NCBI GenBank assembly: GCA_036489025.1
Contig: DASXGN010000028.1
Span: forward strand, 468,816-532,815
Direction: 5' to 3'
From: Dryocola sp036489025
GTDB lineage: Bacteria > Pseudomonadota > Gammaproteobacteria > Enterobacterales > Enterobacteriaceae
Length of the DNA stretch: 64,000 nt
The position numbers were made by a program, and so were the translations under genes. Of this stretch, positions 51,748 through 60,800 are shown one piece after another. Every line of letters starts with the position of its first letter. The first letter of the stretch is position 1. A model generated the notes under the pieces. That model was not told the DNA's origin, did no database searches, and worked only from the letters and a program-made list of their open reading frames with translations.

Positions 51748-53199
51748 TTAGAACCTGGCCACGGTTGCCTTCGCGCCGTATTCACGCACGGCAAGATAGG
51801 CCTGAGTCACCTGCTTAACAAACTCGGCGTGGTTTGGCAGATCTTCGCCGAAGATAGTTTTCAGCCCTAACAGCGCCTGCACGCGGGCCTCTCCTTCCTG
51901 GCTTGCCGCCACAGCCTGCTGAATAACCGGCAGCAGCGGATCGCTGACTTCGATTTTTTCACCCTGCTCGTCCACGCCGCCAACGTAGCGCATCCAGCCC
52001 GCCACGCCCAGCGCCAGCAGGCTGAAGCTGCTGCCGTTTGCCAGATGCCAGCGAATCGAGTCCAGCCAGCGCTGCGGCAGCTTCTGACTACCGTCCATCG
52101 CGATTTGCCAGGTGCGATGGCGCAGCGCCGGATTGGTATAACGGGCAATCAGCGAATCGGCGTATTGACCTAAATCAACGCCCTGCACCTTCAGCGTTGG
52201 CGCCTGTTCCTGCAGCATTAACGCGTGCGCGGTACGGCGATAGTTTGCGTCCTGCATGCAGTCAGAAATATGCTCATAGCCCGCCAGGTAGCCTAAATAG
52301 GCGAGGAATGAATGACTGCCGTTCAGCATGCGCAGCTTCATTTCTTCATACGGCAGAACGTCCTTCACCAGCTCGGCACCGGCTTTTTCCCACTCCGGTC
52401 GGCCCGCTACAAAATTATCTTCGATAACCCACTGGCGGAACGGCTCGCACGCCACCGCCGCTGGGTCATTCACACCCGTCGCCTGCGCAACCTGGGCCAG
52501 CGTTTCTGGCGTCACGGCGGGCACAATGCGGTCAACCATGGTTGACGGGAACGTGACGTTAGCCTTAATCCATGCGCCCAGCTCTGGATCGATAGCATTC
52601 GCGTAGGCCGTAATAACGTTGCGGGTGACATGACCGTTTTCCGGCATGTTATCGCAGGACATAACGGTGAAGGCCTGAAGGCCCGCCGCTTTACGCCGCG
52701 CCAGCGCTTCGACGATAACGCCCGGCGCAGACTGCGGCCGATGCGGATTGGCCAGATCGTGAACGATAAAAGGATGATCCAGCAGGATCGTACCCGTGGC
52801 CGGCGAGTGGCAATAGCCTTTTTCCGTCACGGTGAGCGACACAATCGCCACTTCCGGCTGCGTCATGGCGTCAAAAACCGCTTCCAGACCATCGACCTGG
52901 CCATGGATCGCGTTTTTCACGACGCCCACTACGCGGCACTGCCAGGCATCGGCGGACATCTCCGCCACGCTATAAAGGTTGTCCTGCTGTTTGAGGTCGG
53001 CAATCTGCTGCTCGCCGCCGATCAGATTAACTTCGCTATAACCCCAGTCGCTGCCGTGCTCCTGAGCCAGGATATCGGCATAAACAGCCTGGTGAGCGCG
53101 GTGAAAAGCGCCAAAGCCGAGGTGGACGATGCGCGCCACCAGCCTGTTGCGATCGTACTTAGGGGTGATAGCTTTTGCGGATAAGAGCTTGTTTTCCAT
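51748..53199 (-). CDS. ydfI: mannitol-dehydrogenase-family D-mannonate oxidoreductase YdfI
   Basis: A 483-residue NAD-dependent polyol-specific long-chain dehydrogenase. RIVHLGFGAFHRAHQAVYAD is the dinucleotide region (about 18-37); VMSCDNMPENG and the catalytic helix segment KLRMLNGSHSFLAYLGYLAG are conserved. It interconverts fructuronate-type keto-acids and mannonate-type acids. ATG 53199 follows AGTGAGTTTCAAA. It is the last gene of the rsp operon, separated from the ACS permease by 153 bases that contain a long palindrome. It may thus have an extra promoter. Confidence 0.92.
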   Translation of the reverse strand: MENKLLSAKAITPKYDRNRLVARIVHLGFGAFHRAHQAVYADILAQEHGSDWGYSEVNLIGGEQQIADLKQQDNLYSVAEMSADAWQCRVVGVVKNAIHGQVDGLEAVFDAMTQPEVAIVSLTVTEKGYCHSPATGTILLDHPFIVHDLANPHRPQSAPGVIVEALARRKAAGLQAFTVMSCDNMPENGHVTRNVITAYANAIDPELGAWIKANVTFPSTMVDRIVPAVTPETLAQVAQATGVNDPAAVACEPFRQWVIEDNFVAGRPEWEKAGAELVKDVLPYEEMKLRMLNGSHSFLAYLGYLAGYEHISDCMQDANYRRTAHALMLQEQAPTLKVQGVDLGQYADSLIARYTNPALRHRTWQIAMDGSQKLPQRWLDSIRWHLANGSSFSLLALGVAGWMRYVGGVDEQGEKIEVSDPLLPVIQQAVAASQEGEARVQALLGLKTIFGEDLPNHAEFVKQVTQAYLAVREYGAKATVARF

Positions 53200-53232
53200 T
53201 TTGAAACTCACTGTGCAATGATTTCGGGACAG

Positions 53233-53262
53233 GAGCAGACTACCTGCTATGGTAGTCTGCTC
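53233..53262. repeat. perfect 30-base palindrome upstream of ydfI
   Basis: GAGCAGACTACC (53233-53244) and GGTAGTCTGCTC (53251-53262) are exact 12-base inverted arms around TGCTAT. It lies 34-63 bases before the ydfI start. It may be an operator, an mRNA hairpin that shields the upstream message, or both. It contains TATGGTAGT (53248-53256), also found inverted near the rspA promoter. Confidence 0.7.
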
Positions 53263-53352
53263 TTTGATTTGCATTAAACTTTGGCCGTTTGGTATGACAC
53301 AAATTCAAGAGTTGTATGACAACTCACATTTTGTTGTGCCTGCCCCTTATCG

Positions 53353-54642
53353 TTACGCGGCTTTAGTACGGGTGATGCCGGCAGGTGTTTTAGGCTGCCT
53401 GATGACAAACAGGACCAGCACCGCGCCAAGGGCAGCCACGCAGCCGGCCAGGATAAACGCGCTGTCGAACTTACCGGTGTTCTGCACGATGAAACCTGTA
53501 ACGACCGGTCCGATAATCCCGGATACGCTGCCGACAAAATGGATAAAGCCGCTTACGCTACCAATTCGCTCTTTATTCACCACGTCCTGAATGATCGCCC
53601 AGTAAATAGAGCCGGTGACATACAGGAAGAATATTGAAACGGACATAAGGATAACCGCAGGCACGACCTGGGTGACGGTCCCGGCCAGGGCCACGCAAAT
53701 TGCCGCGGCCAGCAAGCAGACAACCAACACGATTTTCCTGGACAGCAATACTTTTCCGGTCATCCTTAAAATCGCGTCAGAAATAACGCCGCCCATAGCC
53801 AGACCGATAAATCCGACAATCCACGGAATCATAGTGGTGATGCTCATTTCCTTTATATTTAATCCATGTGACTGTACTAAATAAGAAGGGAACCAGCTTA
53901 AGAAGAAAAATAAAATATAGTTGTAGCAGAAAAAGGCGAATGCAGTGACCAGAATAATTGGCTGCTTGATATAGTAGCCGAGGGAATGGTTCACCGACGG
54001 CCCGACCGCTTCTATGTGATCGACGGCTTTAAGTTGATCAATATAAGCGCGTTCTTCAGCGCTCACCCGGCGGCTTTTCTCCGGGCTGTCTGCCACGATA
54101 AAGAACCACGCCAGCATCCAGACAATACCGATGGCACAGACAATCATAAACGCTGGTCGCCAGCCAAAAGACAGGGCCAGATAGCCTACAATCGGGCCAG
54201 CTACCGCGCCGCCCAGCGGCGAACCGGCGCTAAGAAAACCGACGGCCGTTGCAGCCTGTTTCTTAGGGAACCAGCCGTTGATCATTTTATTGGCCGACGA
54301 ACATATCGGCCCTTCCGCCATGCCAAACAGCACGCGTAAAATCAACATCGACCAAAAACCGGTCGCTAAGGCGGTCATACCGCAAAATATTGACCACAAA
54401 CCGACTGCGCTGCCCAATACCAGCATCGGGCCAAATTTATCAACCGCCAGACCGCCAATGAAATTAAATAACGCATAGCCAAAGAAGAAGCTGCCAAATA
54501 TCATGCCAAACTCTTCGGCGTTAATAGACAGGTCTTTTTCGATCATCGGTAATGTTATTGAGAGTGCTACACGATCCAGATAGTTGATCATATAGACTAA
54601 GAACAGTAACAGAACGATTATCCAGCGTATGTTTTTTACCAT
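53353..54642 (-). CDS. MFS transporter, anion:cation symporter (ACS) family
   Basis: A 429-residue 12-helix permease of the hexuronate/galactonate/tartrate type. Landmarks are MINYLDRVALSITLPMIEKDL in helix 1, the helix 2 to 4 region with FGMAEGPICSSANKMINGWFPKKQ, and GDVISDA-like GGVISDAILRM. It probably imports a hexonate or hexuronate. It is 53 bases from rspB in the same operon. The E. coli rsp locus has a permease of the other (MHS) type only, so this one is additional. Confidence 0.88.
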   Translation of the reverse strand: MVKNIRWIIVLLLFLVYMINYLDRVALSITLPMIEKDLSINAEEFGMIFGSFFFGYALFNFIGGLAVDKFGPMLVLGSAVGLWSIFCGMTALATGFWSMLILRVLFGMAEGPICSSANKMINGWFPKKQAATAVGFLSAGSPLGGAVAGPIVGYLALSFGWRPAFMIVCAIGIVWMLAWFFIVADSPEKSRRVSAEERAYIDQLKAVDHIEAVGPSVNHSLGYYIKQPIILVTAFAFFCYNYILFFFLSWFPSYLVQSHGLNIKEMSITTMIPWIVGFIGLAMGGVISDAILRMTGKVLLSRKIVLVVCLLAAAICVALAGTVTQVVPAVILMSVSIFFLYVTGSIYWAIIQDVVNKERIGSVSGFIHFVGSVSGIIGPVVTGFIVQNTGKFDSAFILAGCVAALGAVLVLFVIRQPKTPAGITRTKAA

Positions 54643-54695
54643 AAACCCTCCGGGGTATAATTATTTTAATAATGTAGGTGTACAGCTTTATAAAA

Positions 54696-55709
54696 TCAGA
54701 ACTTCAATAAAACTTTGCAGCACAGCTTCTGGTCTTTCTCAAAAATATCCATCGCTTCGCGCACCTCGGTATAAGAGAATTGGTGGGTGATAAGTTTTTC
54801 CGGTTTAATTTTCTGCTCGGCCATCCAGCTAATAACCTGCGGGAAACGGTTACTGTTTAAGCGCGAGCTGTAAATCGTCAGCTCTTTGCTGGTGATCCCC
54901 TGCTGATTGAGCACGCAAGGATCGGCTGAGAAGCCCATAATGCCAATGCGCGCGGCGGGTGAAGCCAGGCTAATCGCTTCCGGTAGGATGCCAGGGTGGC
55001 AGGCGGCATCAATGATAAGCGTCGGGCGAATGCCGAGGGTTTCAAGCTCGGTTTTTAGATCAAGACTTGCGTTATTGATGATGCGATCGGCACCGTTGTC
55101 TTTTGCCATTGCCAGACGCTCATCTATGCGGTCCACGACGATAATTTCTTTCACGCCGTACACGCCGCGCAGCGCCTGAATGGAGGTTAGCCCCATCGGC
55201 CCGGCGCCGTAAATCAGGGCGGTATCCAGCGGGCCGGGATTCATCTGGCTGCAAATATTGGCGGCAATGGTAAAAGGCTCCACCATCGTGGCTTCATCGT
55301 CTGGGATGCTGTCCGGCACCCTATGCGCGTTTTTAGCGGGCAGCGTAACGAACTCGCTGAAGCCGCCGTCGCGATGTACGCCAATAACCTGTAGCTCGGC
55401 GCAAACGTTCGGACGCCCAACGGAGCACGGATAGCAGTGCCCGCAGCTAACAACCGGGTCGCCAACGACTCGCTCCCCGATGCGCAAAGCTGGCACGCCT
55501 TCACCGACGGCGTCTATATGACCAAAAAATTCATGGCCGATAACGCGTGGATATTTGGCGAAGGGATTATGCCCGCGGTAGATATGCACATCCGAACCGC
55601 AAATCCCCGCGCTTGCCACACGTATACGCACTTCGCCCTGCTGCGGCTGTACCGGCTGGCGTTCCTCAATCACTAACGTTCCGGGTTGTACAATCGTGAC
55701 GCTTTTCAT
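54696..55709 (-). CDS. rspB: zinc-type alcohol dehydrogenase RspB
   Basis: A 337-residue medium-chain dehydrogenase. Catalytic zinc ligands are in CGSDVHIY and GHEFFGHID; the structural zinc is held by CGHCYPCSVGRPNVC (about 88-102). The Rossmann motif YGAGPMGLTSIQ lies near 166-177. It follows E. coli RspB nearly throughout. Likely oxidises a hexonate such as L-gulonate or a related acid for RspA/YdfI to use. Confidence 0.93.
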   Translation of the reverse strand: MKSVTIVQPGTLVIEERQPVQPQQGEVRIRVASAGICGSDVHIYRGHNPFAKYPRVIGHEFFGHIDAVGEGVPALRIGERVVGDPVVSCGHCYPCSVGRPNVCAELQVIGVHRDGGFSEFVTLPAKNAHRVPDSIPDDEATMVEPFTIAANICSQMNPGPLDTALIYGAGPMGLTSIQALRGVYGVKEIIVVDRIDERLAMAKDNGADRIINNASLDLKTELETLGIRPTLIIDAACHPGILPEAISLASPAARIGIMGFSADPCVLNQQGITSKELTIYSSRLNSNRFPQVISWMAEQKIKPEKLITHQFSYTEVREAMDIFEKDQKLCCKVLLKF

Positions 55710-55765
55710 TTTGATTTTCTCTGTTCACATTTAAATTTGGCCGGGCGCGAACCCGGCCCGTTGCC

Positions 55766-57130
55766 CTAGTGTTTCTGCCACTGCTGATATTCTTTTTTCA
55801 GCCGCAGCGGCGCAGTTTCGGGCATCAGCATCAGGCCGATGATTGACACAACCCCCAGCACGATGACGTAGGCTGCCAGACCGTAATAATGACCGCCGGT
55901 CATCTGCAATATTTTCACCGCTGCCAGCCCCAGCACGCCGCTGCCAATCAGCGAGCCAAGCTGCCAGATAAGCGCGATACCGCTACAGCGAATATGAGTC
56001 GGGAAAAGTTCGGGGAAGAAGGAAGCCTGCGGCGCGTAGCACATGCTATGGCCGAAGCTCAGCACGACTATCATCACCAGCTGCGTCAGCCAGAAGCTGT
56101 CCTGATTGATCGCCAGGAAGAACGGCACAATCATCACCACCTGCAGCAACGCACCGAGCATATAAACCGGCTTGCGGCCTATTTTGTCGCACAGCGCCCC
56201 CATCAGCGGGATAGCGATGATCTCGAGGATGACGGCGACAATCATGGTTTCCATCAAAATGTTGGCATCCAGATTGTTCGCTTTCCCGTAGGCCAGCACG
56301 ATGACGGTGAACATGGCGAAGGTGCAGGCCTCAATAAGCTTGGCGCACACGCCCTTCACCACGATGCCCGGAAAATCTCTGATGACTTCCACCAGCGGAC
56401 GCGACTCTTCGGCTTTGGTTTCACGGATTTGTGCGAAGACCGGCGACTCATCAATCTTCAGGCGGATGAATAGCCCGACGATCACCAGCAGCAGGCTCAG
56501 CAGGAAAGGAATGCGCCAGCCGTAGTCCATCATAGCTTCGGGAGATAACGTGGCGTTCAACACGGCGAACAGCGCGAGCGGCAGCAAAAAACCTACCGGC
56601 GCACCGATTTGTACCCAGCTTGAGAAAAAGCCGCGCCTTGCCGGAGCTGAATATTCAGCCGTCATCAGTACCGCGCCCGCCTGCTCTCCTCCTACGCCAA
56701 ACCCTTGCAGCACGCGGATGAGAATTAAAAGTACGGGCGCCCAGATGCCGATCTTTTCGTAAGTCGGCAGCAGGCCGATGCAAAATGTTCCTGACCCTAC
56801 GATAAGGATGGTAATAACCAGCGCTTTTTTACGGCCGACTTTGTCGCCGATATGTCCGAAGACAATGCCGCCCAGCGGACGAGCAAGGAAGCCCACCGCA
56901 TAGGTAGCAAAGGCAGCCAGCGTGCTGATTAAGGGATCTTCACTGGGGAAGAACAGATGACCAAAAAAGAGCACGGCAGCGGTGCCGTAGGCAAAAAAGT
57001 CATAATATTCAGCGGCGGTACCGATCGCCGATGCTGAAGCGACTCGCCGTATAACGGAGGTATTATCCACTTCGTTTTTAATATCGACCGAGCTGACCAT
57101 AGCTATATTACCTTTATCAGTAGGGTTCAT
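55766..57130 (-). CDS. ydfJ: MFS transporter, metabolite:H+ symporter (MHS) family, YdfJ-like
   Basis: A 454-residue 12-helix permease. ASAIGTAAEYYDFFAYGTAAVLFFG is the MHS helix-1 signature; FGHIGDKVGRKKALV, RVLQGFGVGGEQAGAVLM and CDKIGRKPVY follow. ATG 57130 (MNPTDKGN) is chosen for its GGGAGGG site; it lies 28 bases after rspA. The position between rspA and rspB is that of E. coli ydfJ. It likely imports the operon's sugar acid. Confidence 0.88.
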   Translation of the reverse strand: MNPTDKGNIAMVSSVDIKNEVDNTSVIRRVASASAIGTAAEYYDFFAYGTAAVLFFGHLFFPSEDPLISTLAAFATYAVGFLARPLGGIVFGHIGDKVGRKKALVITILIVGSGTFCIGLLPTYEKIGIWAPVLLILIRVLQGFGVGGEQAGAVLMTAEYSAPARRGFFSSWVQIGAPVGFLLPLALFAVLNATLSPEAMMDYGWRIPFLLSLLLVIVGLFIRLKIDESPVFAQIRETKAEESRPLVEVIRDFPGIVVKGVCAKLIEACTFAMFTVIVLAYGKANNLDANILMETMIVAVILEIIAIPLMGALCDKIGRKPVYMLGALLQVVMIVPFFLAINQDSFWLTQLVMIVVLSFGHSMCYAPQASFFPELFPTHIRCSGIALIWQLGSLIGSGVLGLAAVKILQMTGGHYYGLAAYVIVLGVVSIIGLMLMPETAPLRLKKEYQQWQKH

Positions 57131-57158
57131 TTTCGCCCTCCCTTGCGTGCTTATTGGC

Positions 57159-58373
57159 TTACCAGTTCCACAGGGTGCCGTCTTCAAGACGCGCTACCGG
57201 CAGGTAAGCGGGCTCGTAGGGATATTTCGCGGCGAGCTTTTCATCAAATTCAATGCCCAGCCCAGGCTTATCGCTCGGATGCATATAGCCGTTATCAAAC
57301 GTCCAGCTGTGCGGGAAGACTTCCAGCATTTGCTCGGAGTAGCCCATATATTCCTGCACCCCAAAATTTGGCACCCACAGATCAAAGTGCAGCGCCGCCG
57401 CCATGCAAACGGGTGAAAGATCCGATGGGCCATGCGCGCCGGTGCGCACCTGGTAGAGAGAGGCAAAATCGGCGATACGGCGCATGCCGGTGATACCGCC
57501 CGCGTGGGTAAGCGTGGTACGGATGTAGTCGATAAGCTGCTCTTCTATAAGCTGCTTACAGTCCCAAATGCTGTTAAAGACTTCACCCACGGCAATTGGC
57601 GTGACGGTATGCTGACGAATCAGGCGGAAGCATTCCTGATTTTCGGCAGGGGTAGGATCTTCCATCCAGAACAGGCGATGCTCCTCGACGCTTTTACCGA
57701 ACCGCGCCGCTTCAATTGGCGTCAGGCGATGGTGCATGTCGTGCAGCAGATGCTCGTTAAAACCGAATTTACTGCGCACCGCTTCGAAGAGCTTTGGCGT
57801 GAAATCGAGGTATTTCTCGGTGGACCAGAGCTGCTCTTCCGGCCAGTGGCCTTTGGTGGCAGGCTCGTACGCCAGCCCCTTGCCTTTAGACATGCCGTAG
57901 GTGGTTTTCATGCCCGGCACGCCGCACTGCACGCGAATCGCTTTAAAGCCCATCTCTTTATGGCGCGCATAATCTTCCAGCACGTCGTCAATAGAATGTC
58001 CGGTGGTGTGGCAGTAAACCATCACGCCCTCACGGGAAGCGCCGCCGAGCAGCTGATAAAGCGGCATGCCTGCGGCCTTGGCTTTAATATCCCAAAGCGC
58101 CATATCCACCGCGGAAATAGCCGACATGGTTACCGGGCCGCGGCGCCAGTAGGCTCCCTTATAAAAGAACTGCCAGATGTCTTCGATGCGGTGCGCGTCG
58201 CGCCCGATCAGCTGCGGGCAAACGTGATCTTCCAGATAGGAGGCAACGGACAGTTCGCGGCCGTTCAAGGTGGCATCGCCCAGCCCCGTCAACCCTTCGT
58301 CGGTGGTGAGTTTCAGCGTAACGAAGTTACGCCCGGGACAGGTGACAAATACCTCTGCTTTAACAATCTTCAT
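57159..58373 (-). CDS. rspA: RspA, mannonate-dehydratase-family protein
   Basis: A 404-residue enolase-superfamily enzyme with the same length and nearly the same sequence as E. coli RspA. The N-terminal cap starts MKIVKAEVFVTCPGRNFVTLK; the barrel has KAIRVQCGVPGMKTTYG, HDMHHRLTPIEAARFG, WMEDPTPAENQE and VGEVFNSIWDCKQLI, carrying the Asp/Glu/Glu magnesium ligands. It dehydrates mannonate-type acids to 2-keto-3-deoxy acids, with low activity in the E. coli form. AAGGAAAGC precedes ATG 58373. It leads the operon. Confidence 0.95.
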   Translation of the reverse strand: MKIVKAEVFVTCPGRNFVTLKLTTDEGLTGLGDATLNGRELSVASYLEDHVCPQLIGRDAHRIEDIWQFFYKGAYWRRGPVTMSAISAVDMALWDIKAKAAGMPLYQLLGGASREGVMVYCHTTGHSIDDVLEDYARHKEMGFKAIRVQCGVPGMKTTYGMSKGKGLAYEPATKGHWPEEQLWSTEKYLDFTPKLFEAVRSKFGFNEHLLHDMHHRLTPIEAARFGKSVEEHRLFWMEDPTPAENQECFRLIRQHTVTPIAVGEVFNSIWDCKQLIEEQLIDYIRTTLTHAGGITGMRRIADFASLYQVRTGAHGPSDLSPVCMAAALHFDLWVPNFGVQEYMGYSEQMLEVFPHSWTFDNGYMHPSDKPGLGIEFDEKLAAKYPYEPAYLPVARLEDGTLWNW

Positions 58374-58437
58374 TCTGCTTTCCTTACTGCGGATGATTTC
58401 CAGGAGCGACAATGTGGATGAAATTACATCTGACCCA

Positions 58438-58455
58438 ACTACCATACAAGTATAA
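58438..58455 (-). promoter_or_regulatory. rspA promoter -10 with candidate RspR site
   Basis: On the minus strand, TATACT (58454-58449) is a good -10, and TTGTATGGTAGTTG follows it at the predicted start. TNGT...-type GntR half-sites fit, and the 9-mer TATGGTAGT also occurs in the ydfI palindrome. RspR binding here is inferred. Confidence 0.45.
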
Positions 58456-58540
58456 TTAAGCGAATTTGTCGGACTCAGTCACACTTTGCGCGTGACTTTT
58501 TAGAGGAAGTGAATGGCAGGACCGGAAGGAAGCGCTGGGA

Positions 58541-58867
58541 TCAGGTGCGGCCCCAGCCGGCGACGATAATCAGCATGCCGCAAAAGGCAACGGCGGCCCC
58601 GCCCCAGTCGTAAACGCTGAGTCTTTCACCGTCGACAAACCGCAGCCAGAGCAGCGCGGTCACCACGTAAACTCCGCCGTAGGCGGCATACACGCGCCCG
58701 CTTGCCGCCGGATGCAGCGTGAGCAGCCAGACAAACATCGCCAGTGAACAGGCGGCGGGAAAGAGTAACAGCGGCGAGCCGTTTTTCTTCAGCCACAGCC
58801 AGGGTAAAAAGCAGCCGATGATTTCAGCCAGCGCGGTGGCAAAAAACAGCAGGGTTGTTTTGATCAT
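58541..58867 (-). CDS. ynfA: YnfA family small membrane protein
   Basis: A 108-residue four-helix protein of UPF0060, related to small multidrug resistance transporters. ATALAEIIGCFLPWLWLKK is helix 1 with the conserved Glu; GRVYAAYGGVYVVTALLWLRFVDG is the family signature. It is reported to add to antibiotic resistance in Shigella. It is a single gene, divergent from ynfB. Confidence 0.94.
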   Translation of the reverse strand: MIKTTLLFFATALAEIIGCFLPWLWLKKNGSPLLLFPAACSLAMFVWLLTLHPAASGRVYAAYGGVYVVTALLWLRFVDGERLSVYDWGGAAVAFCGMLIIVAGWGRT

Positions 58868-58978
58868 ATTGAACTATGTCTGGGATAATAGTGACTAAAA
58901 GGCGCACCCTATGGCGCACACGGTTCACGATGGTAATATTAATGGTGAATTCGGGCTTCACCCTAAAAGGAAACTGCA

Positions 58979-59329
58979 ATGAACACAATCCTTCGCAAAC
59001 GTCTTTCCCAGGCTATTTTGCCTATGGCGTTACTGCTGAGCGCGTTCGCTTTGACCCAGCCGGTTCACGCTGAAACAAGCAAGCTTATCATCGAATCCGG
59101 TGATAACGCGCAGACTCGCCAGAATGCCGCGATGGAAAAAGAGCAATGGAATGACACGCGCTCCCTGCGTCAGAAAGTTAACAAACGCGTTGAAAAAGAG
59201 TGGGATAAGGACGATGTCGCCTTTGACGCTCGCGACAACTGCCAGAAAAGCGCCAATCTGAATGCTTACTGGGAGCCCAATACCCTGCGCTGCCTGGATC
59301 GCCGTACCGGCCGCGTCGTCGCACCTTAA
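58979..59329 (+). CDS. ynfB: YnfB periplasmic protein (UPF0482)
   Basis: A 116-residue exported protein. A signal peptide of about 31 residues ends in TQPVHA. The mature part TSKLIIESGDNAQTRQNAAMEKEQWNDTR and the Cys pair in RDNCQKSANLNAYWEPNTLRCLDRRTGR match YnfB. Function is unknown. It precedes speG by 59 bases that contain a stem-loop. Confidence 0.92.
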   Translation: MNTILRKRLSQAILPMALLLSAFALTQPVHAETSKLIIESGDNAQTRQNAAMEKEQWNDTRSLRQKVNKRVEKEWDKDDVAFDARDNCQKSANLNAYWEPNTLRCLDRRTGRVVAP

Positions 59330-59345
59330 TTTCAGCAGCATTAAA

Positions 59346-59367
59346 AAGGCTTCCTCCCGGAAGCCTT
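59346..59367 (+). terminator. stem-loop between ynfB and speG
   Basis: AAGGCTTCC (59346-59354) pairs perfectly with GGAAGCCTT (59359-59367) around TCCC; AAACCG follows rather than a T-run. It may attenuate read-through from ynfB into speG. Confidence 0.6.
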
Positions 59368-59388
59368 AAACCGTTCGAAGGGAATTTC

Positions 59389-59946
59389 ATGAGTAACGAA
59401 CTCAGCATTAAACTTCGCCCGCTCGAGCGCGAAGATCTGCGTTTCGTCCATCAGCTTGATAATAACGCCAGCGTGATGCGCTACTGGTTTGAAGAGCCGT
59501 ACGAAGCCTTCGTTGAGCTTTCGGACCTGTACGACAAACACATTCACGACCAGAGCGAACGCCGCTTTGTCGTGCAGTGCGACGGCGAAAAAGCCGGCCT
59601 CGTGGAGCTGGTGGAAATTAACCACGTTCACCGCCGCGCTGAATTTCAGATAATCATCTCCCCGGAATATCAGGGCAAAGGCCTCGCCTCTCGCGCAGCT
59701 AAGCTGGCGATGGACTACGGATTTACCGTACTCAATCTCTACAAGCTGTATCTGATAGTCGATAAAGAGAACGAGAAAGCCATCCACATCTACAGAAAGC
59801 TGGGCTTTATGGTGGAGGGCGAGCTGATTCACGAGTTCTTTATTAACGGCGAGTATCGCAACACCATCCGCATGTGCATCTTCCAGCAGCAGTATCTGGA
59901 TACGCATCGCCCCGCGGGAACGATTCTGAAGCCAACGGCGCAGTAA
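59389..59946 (+). CDS. speG: spermidine N1-acetyltransferase SpeG
   Basis: A 185-residue GNAT enzyme. KLRPLEREDLRFVHQLDNNASVMRYWFEEPYEAF at the N-terminus, the acetyl-CoA loop ISPEYQGKGLASRAAKLAMDYGF (about 90-112) and YKLYLIVDKENEKAIHIYRKLGF are standard for SpeG. It acetylates spermidine and spermine to prevent polyamine toxicity and forms a dodecamer with an allosteric polyamine site. GAAGGGAATTTC precedes the ATG. Confidence 0.96.
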   Translation: MSNELSIKLRPLEREDLRFVHQLDNNASVMRYWFEEPYEAFVELSDLYDKHIHDQSERRFVVQCDGEKAGLVELVEINHVHRRAEFQIIISPEYQGKGLASRAAKLAMDYGFTVLNLYKLYLIVDKENEKAIHIYRKLGFMVEGELIHEFFINGEYRNTIRMCIFQQQYLDTHRPAGTILKPTAQ

Positions 59947-59953
59947 GCGCTTT

Positions 59954-59975
59954 GCCCTTCCGTACCCGGAAGGGC
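59954..59975. terminator. stem-loop between convergent speG and ynfC
   Basis: GCCCTTCCG (59954-59962) pairs perfectly with CGGAAGGGC (59967-59975) around TACC. It is suited to ending transcription or protecting 3-prime ends from both sides; T-runs are short. Confidence 0.7.
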
Positions 59976-59981
59976 GACTAA

Positions 59982-60692
59982 TCAATAATAATCAATCGTA
60001 TTTTCAATAGAATAGCTTTCGGTTTTCGACGGCGTAACGCTTTCATCGGTAATATCAAGCTTGCAGGACAGCGGGTTGAAATGCCCGTCGTAGTCACAGC
60101 TTTGTTTGACCTGCGCAATAGCCTTGCCGTTAAGCGTGCTGATCGCCGTGTAATCCAGCTTTTTCTTTTCGTCGACGCCGGCTTTCGCCTCAACCACTAG
60201 CGTGGAATCTTTTGCCTTTGTGGTCTTGCCCGTTGGGTAGCCGTCGCCGTCGTAGCGATATTCCACGTCAACGTCTTTGCCCCGCGCGGCAGAAACAAAG
60301 CCGTTATCATCGGTGTCGTAGGCTATTTCTGCGGCTGGCAACTCCGCCAGCTGGCATTTTCCCTGCAATTTAACCCGTTTTTCACGGCTGACCGCATCCA
60401 GATAATAGTTCGCGTCAAGGATAAGAGACGCGCCGGTATTGTTTTCCAGATCGTGAAATTCGAGCATGTCAAAACATCCCTGCTCGGAAACTTTACCCGC
60501 CACGCGTTTGATCACTTCGCCCTTTTCATTCATCAGCGTCTGGCTAAAATCTTTTACTGGCCCGCGAAGCGGATCGAAATCAAACTCGTTGGAGAAGCTC
60601 GCCATTTCCGGCGTGTAGGTTAACGGCGCCTCCTGGTTATCACACCCGGTAAGACTCGCCACCAGCGCGCTAAGGATAATGATTTTCTTCAC
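59982..60692 (-). CDS. ynfC: YnfC lipoprotein (UPF0257)
   Basis: A 236-residue lipoprotein, equal in length to E. coli YnfC when started at GTG 60692. AGGGGAACAG lies upstream at a long spacing. The signal ends in the lipobox LTGC with Cys17. MASFSNEFDFDPLRGPVKDF, LDLENNT-like HDLENNTGASLILDANYY and the end SIENTIDYY are diagnostic. Role unknown. It is divergent from ynfD. Confidence 0.92.
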   Translation of the reverse strand: MKKIIILSALVASLTGCDNQEAPLTYTPEMASFSNEFDFDPLRGPVKDFSQTLMNEKGEVIKRVAGKVSEQGCFDMLEFHDLENNTGASLILDANYYLDAVSREKRVKLQGKCQLAELPAAEIAYDTDDNGFVSAARGKDVDVEYRYDGDGYPTGKTTKAKDSTLVVEAKAGVDEKKKLDYTAISTLNGKAIAQVKQSCDYDGHFNPLSCKLDITDESVTPSKTESYSIENTIDYY

Positions 60693-60800
60693 GTTAATTC
60701 TGTTCCCCTGTTGGAATGTTCCGACATGATATAAGCAAATACAGATATTTACACTAAAACGGCTATTCTTAGTGAACATCCTCAACATAAGGAAGAGACG

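Noticed and set aside
58477..58497. AGTCAC/GTGACT repeat upstream of rspA as a CRP site
   Set aside because: Only one good TGTGA half-site is present and the second half matches poorly; spacing does not fit CRP.
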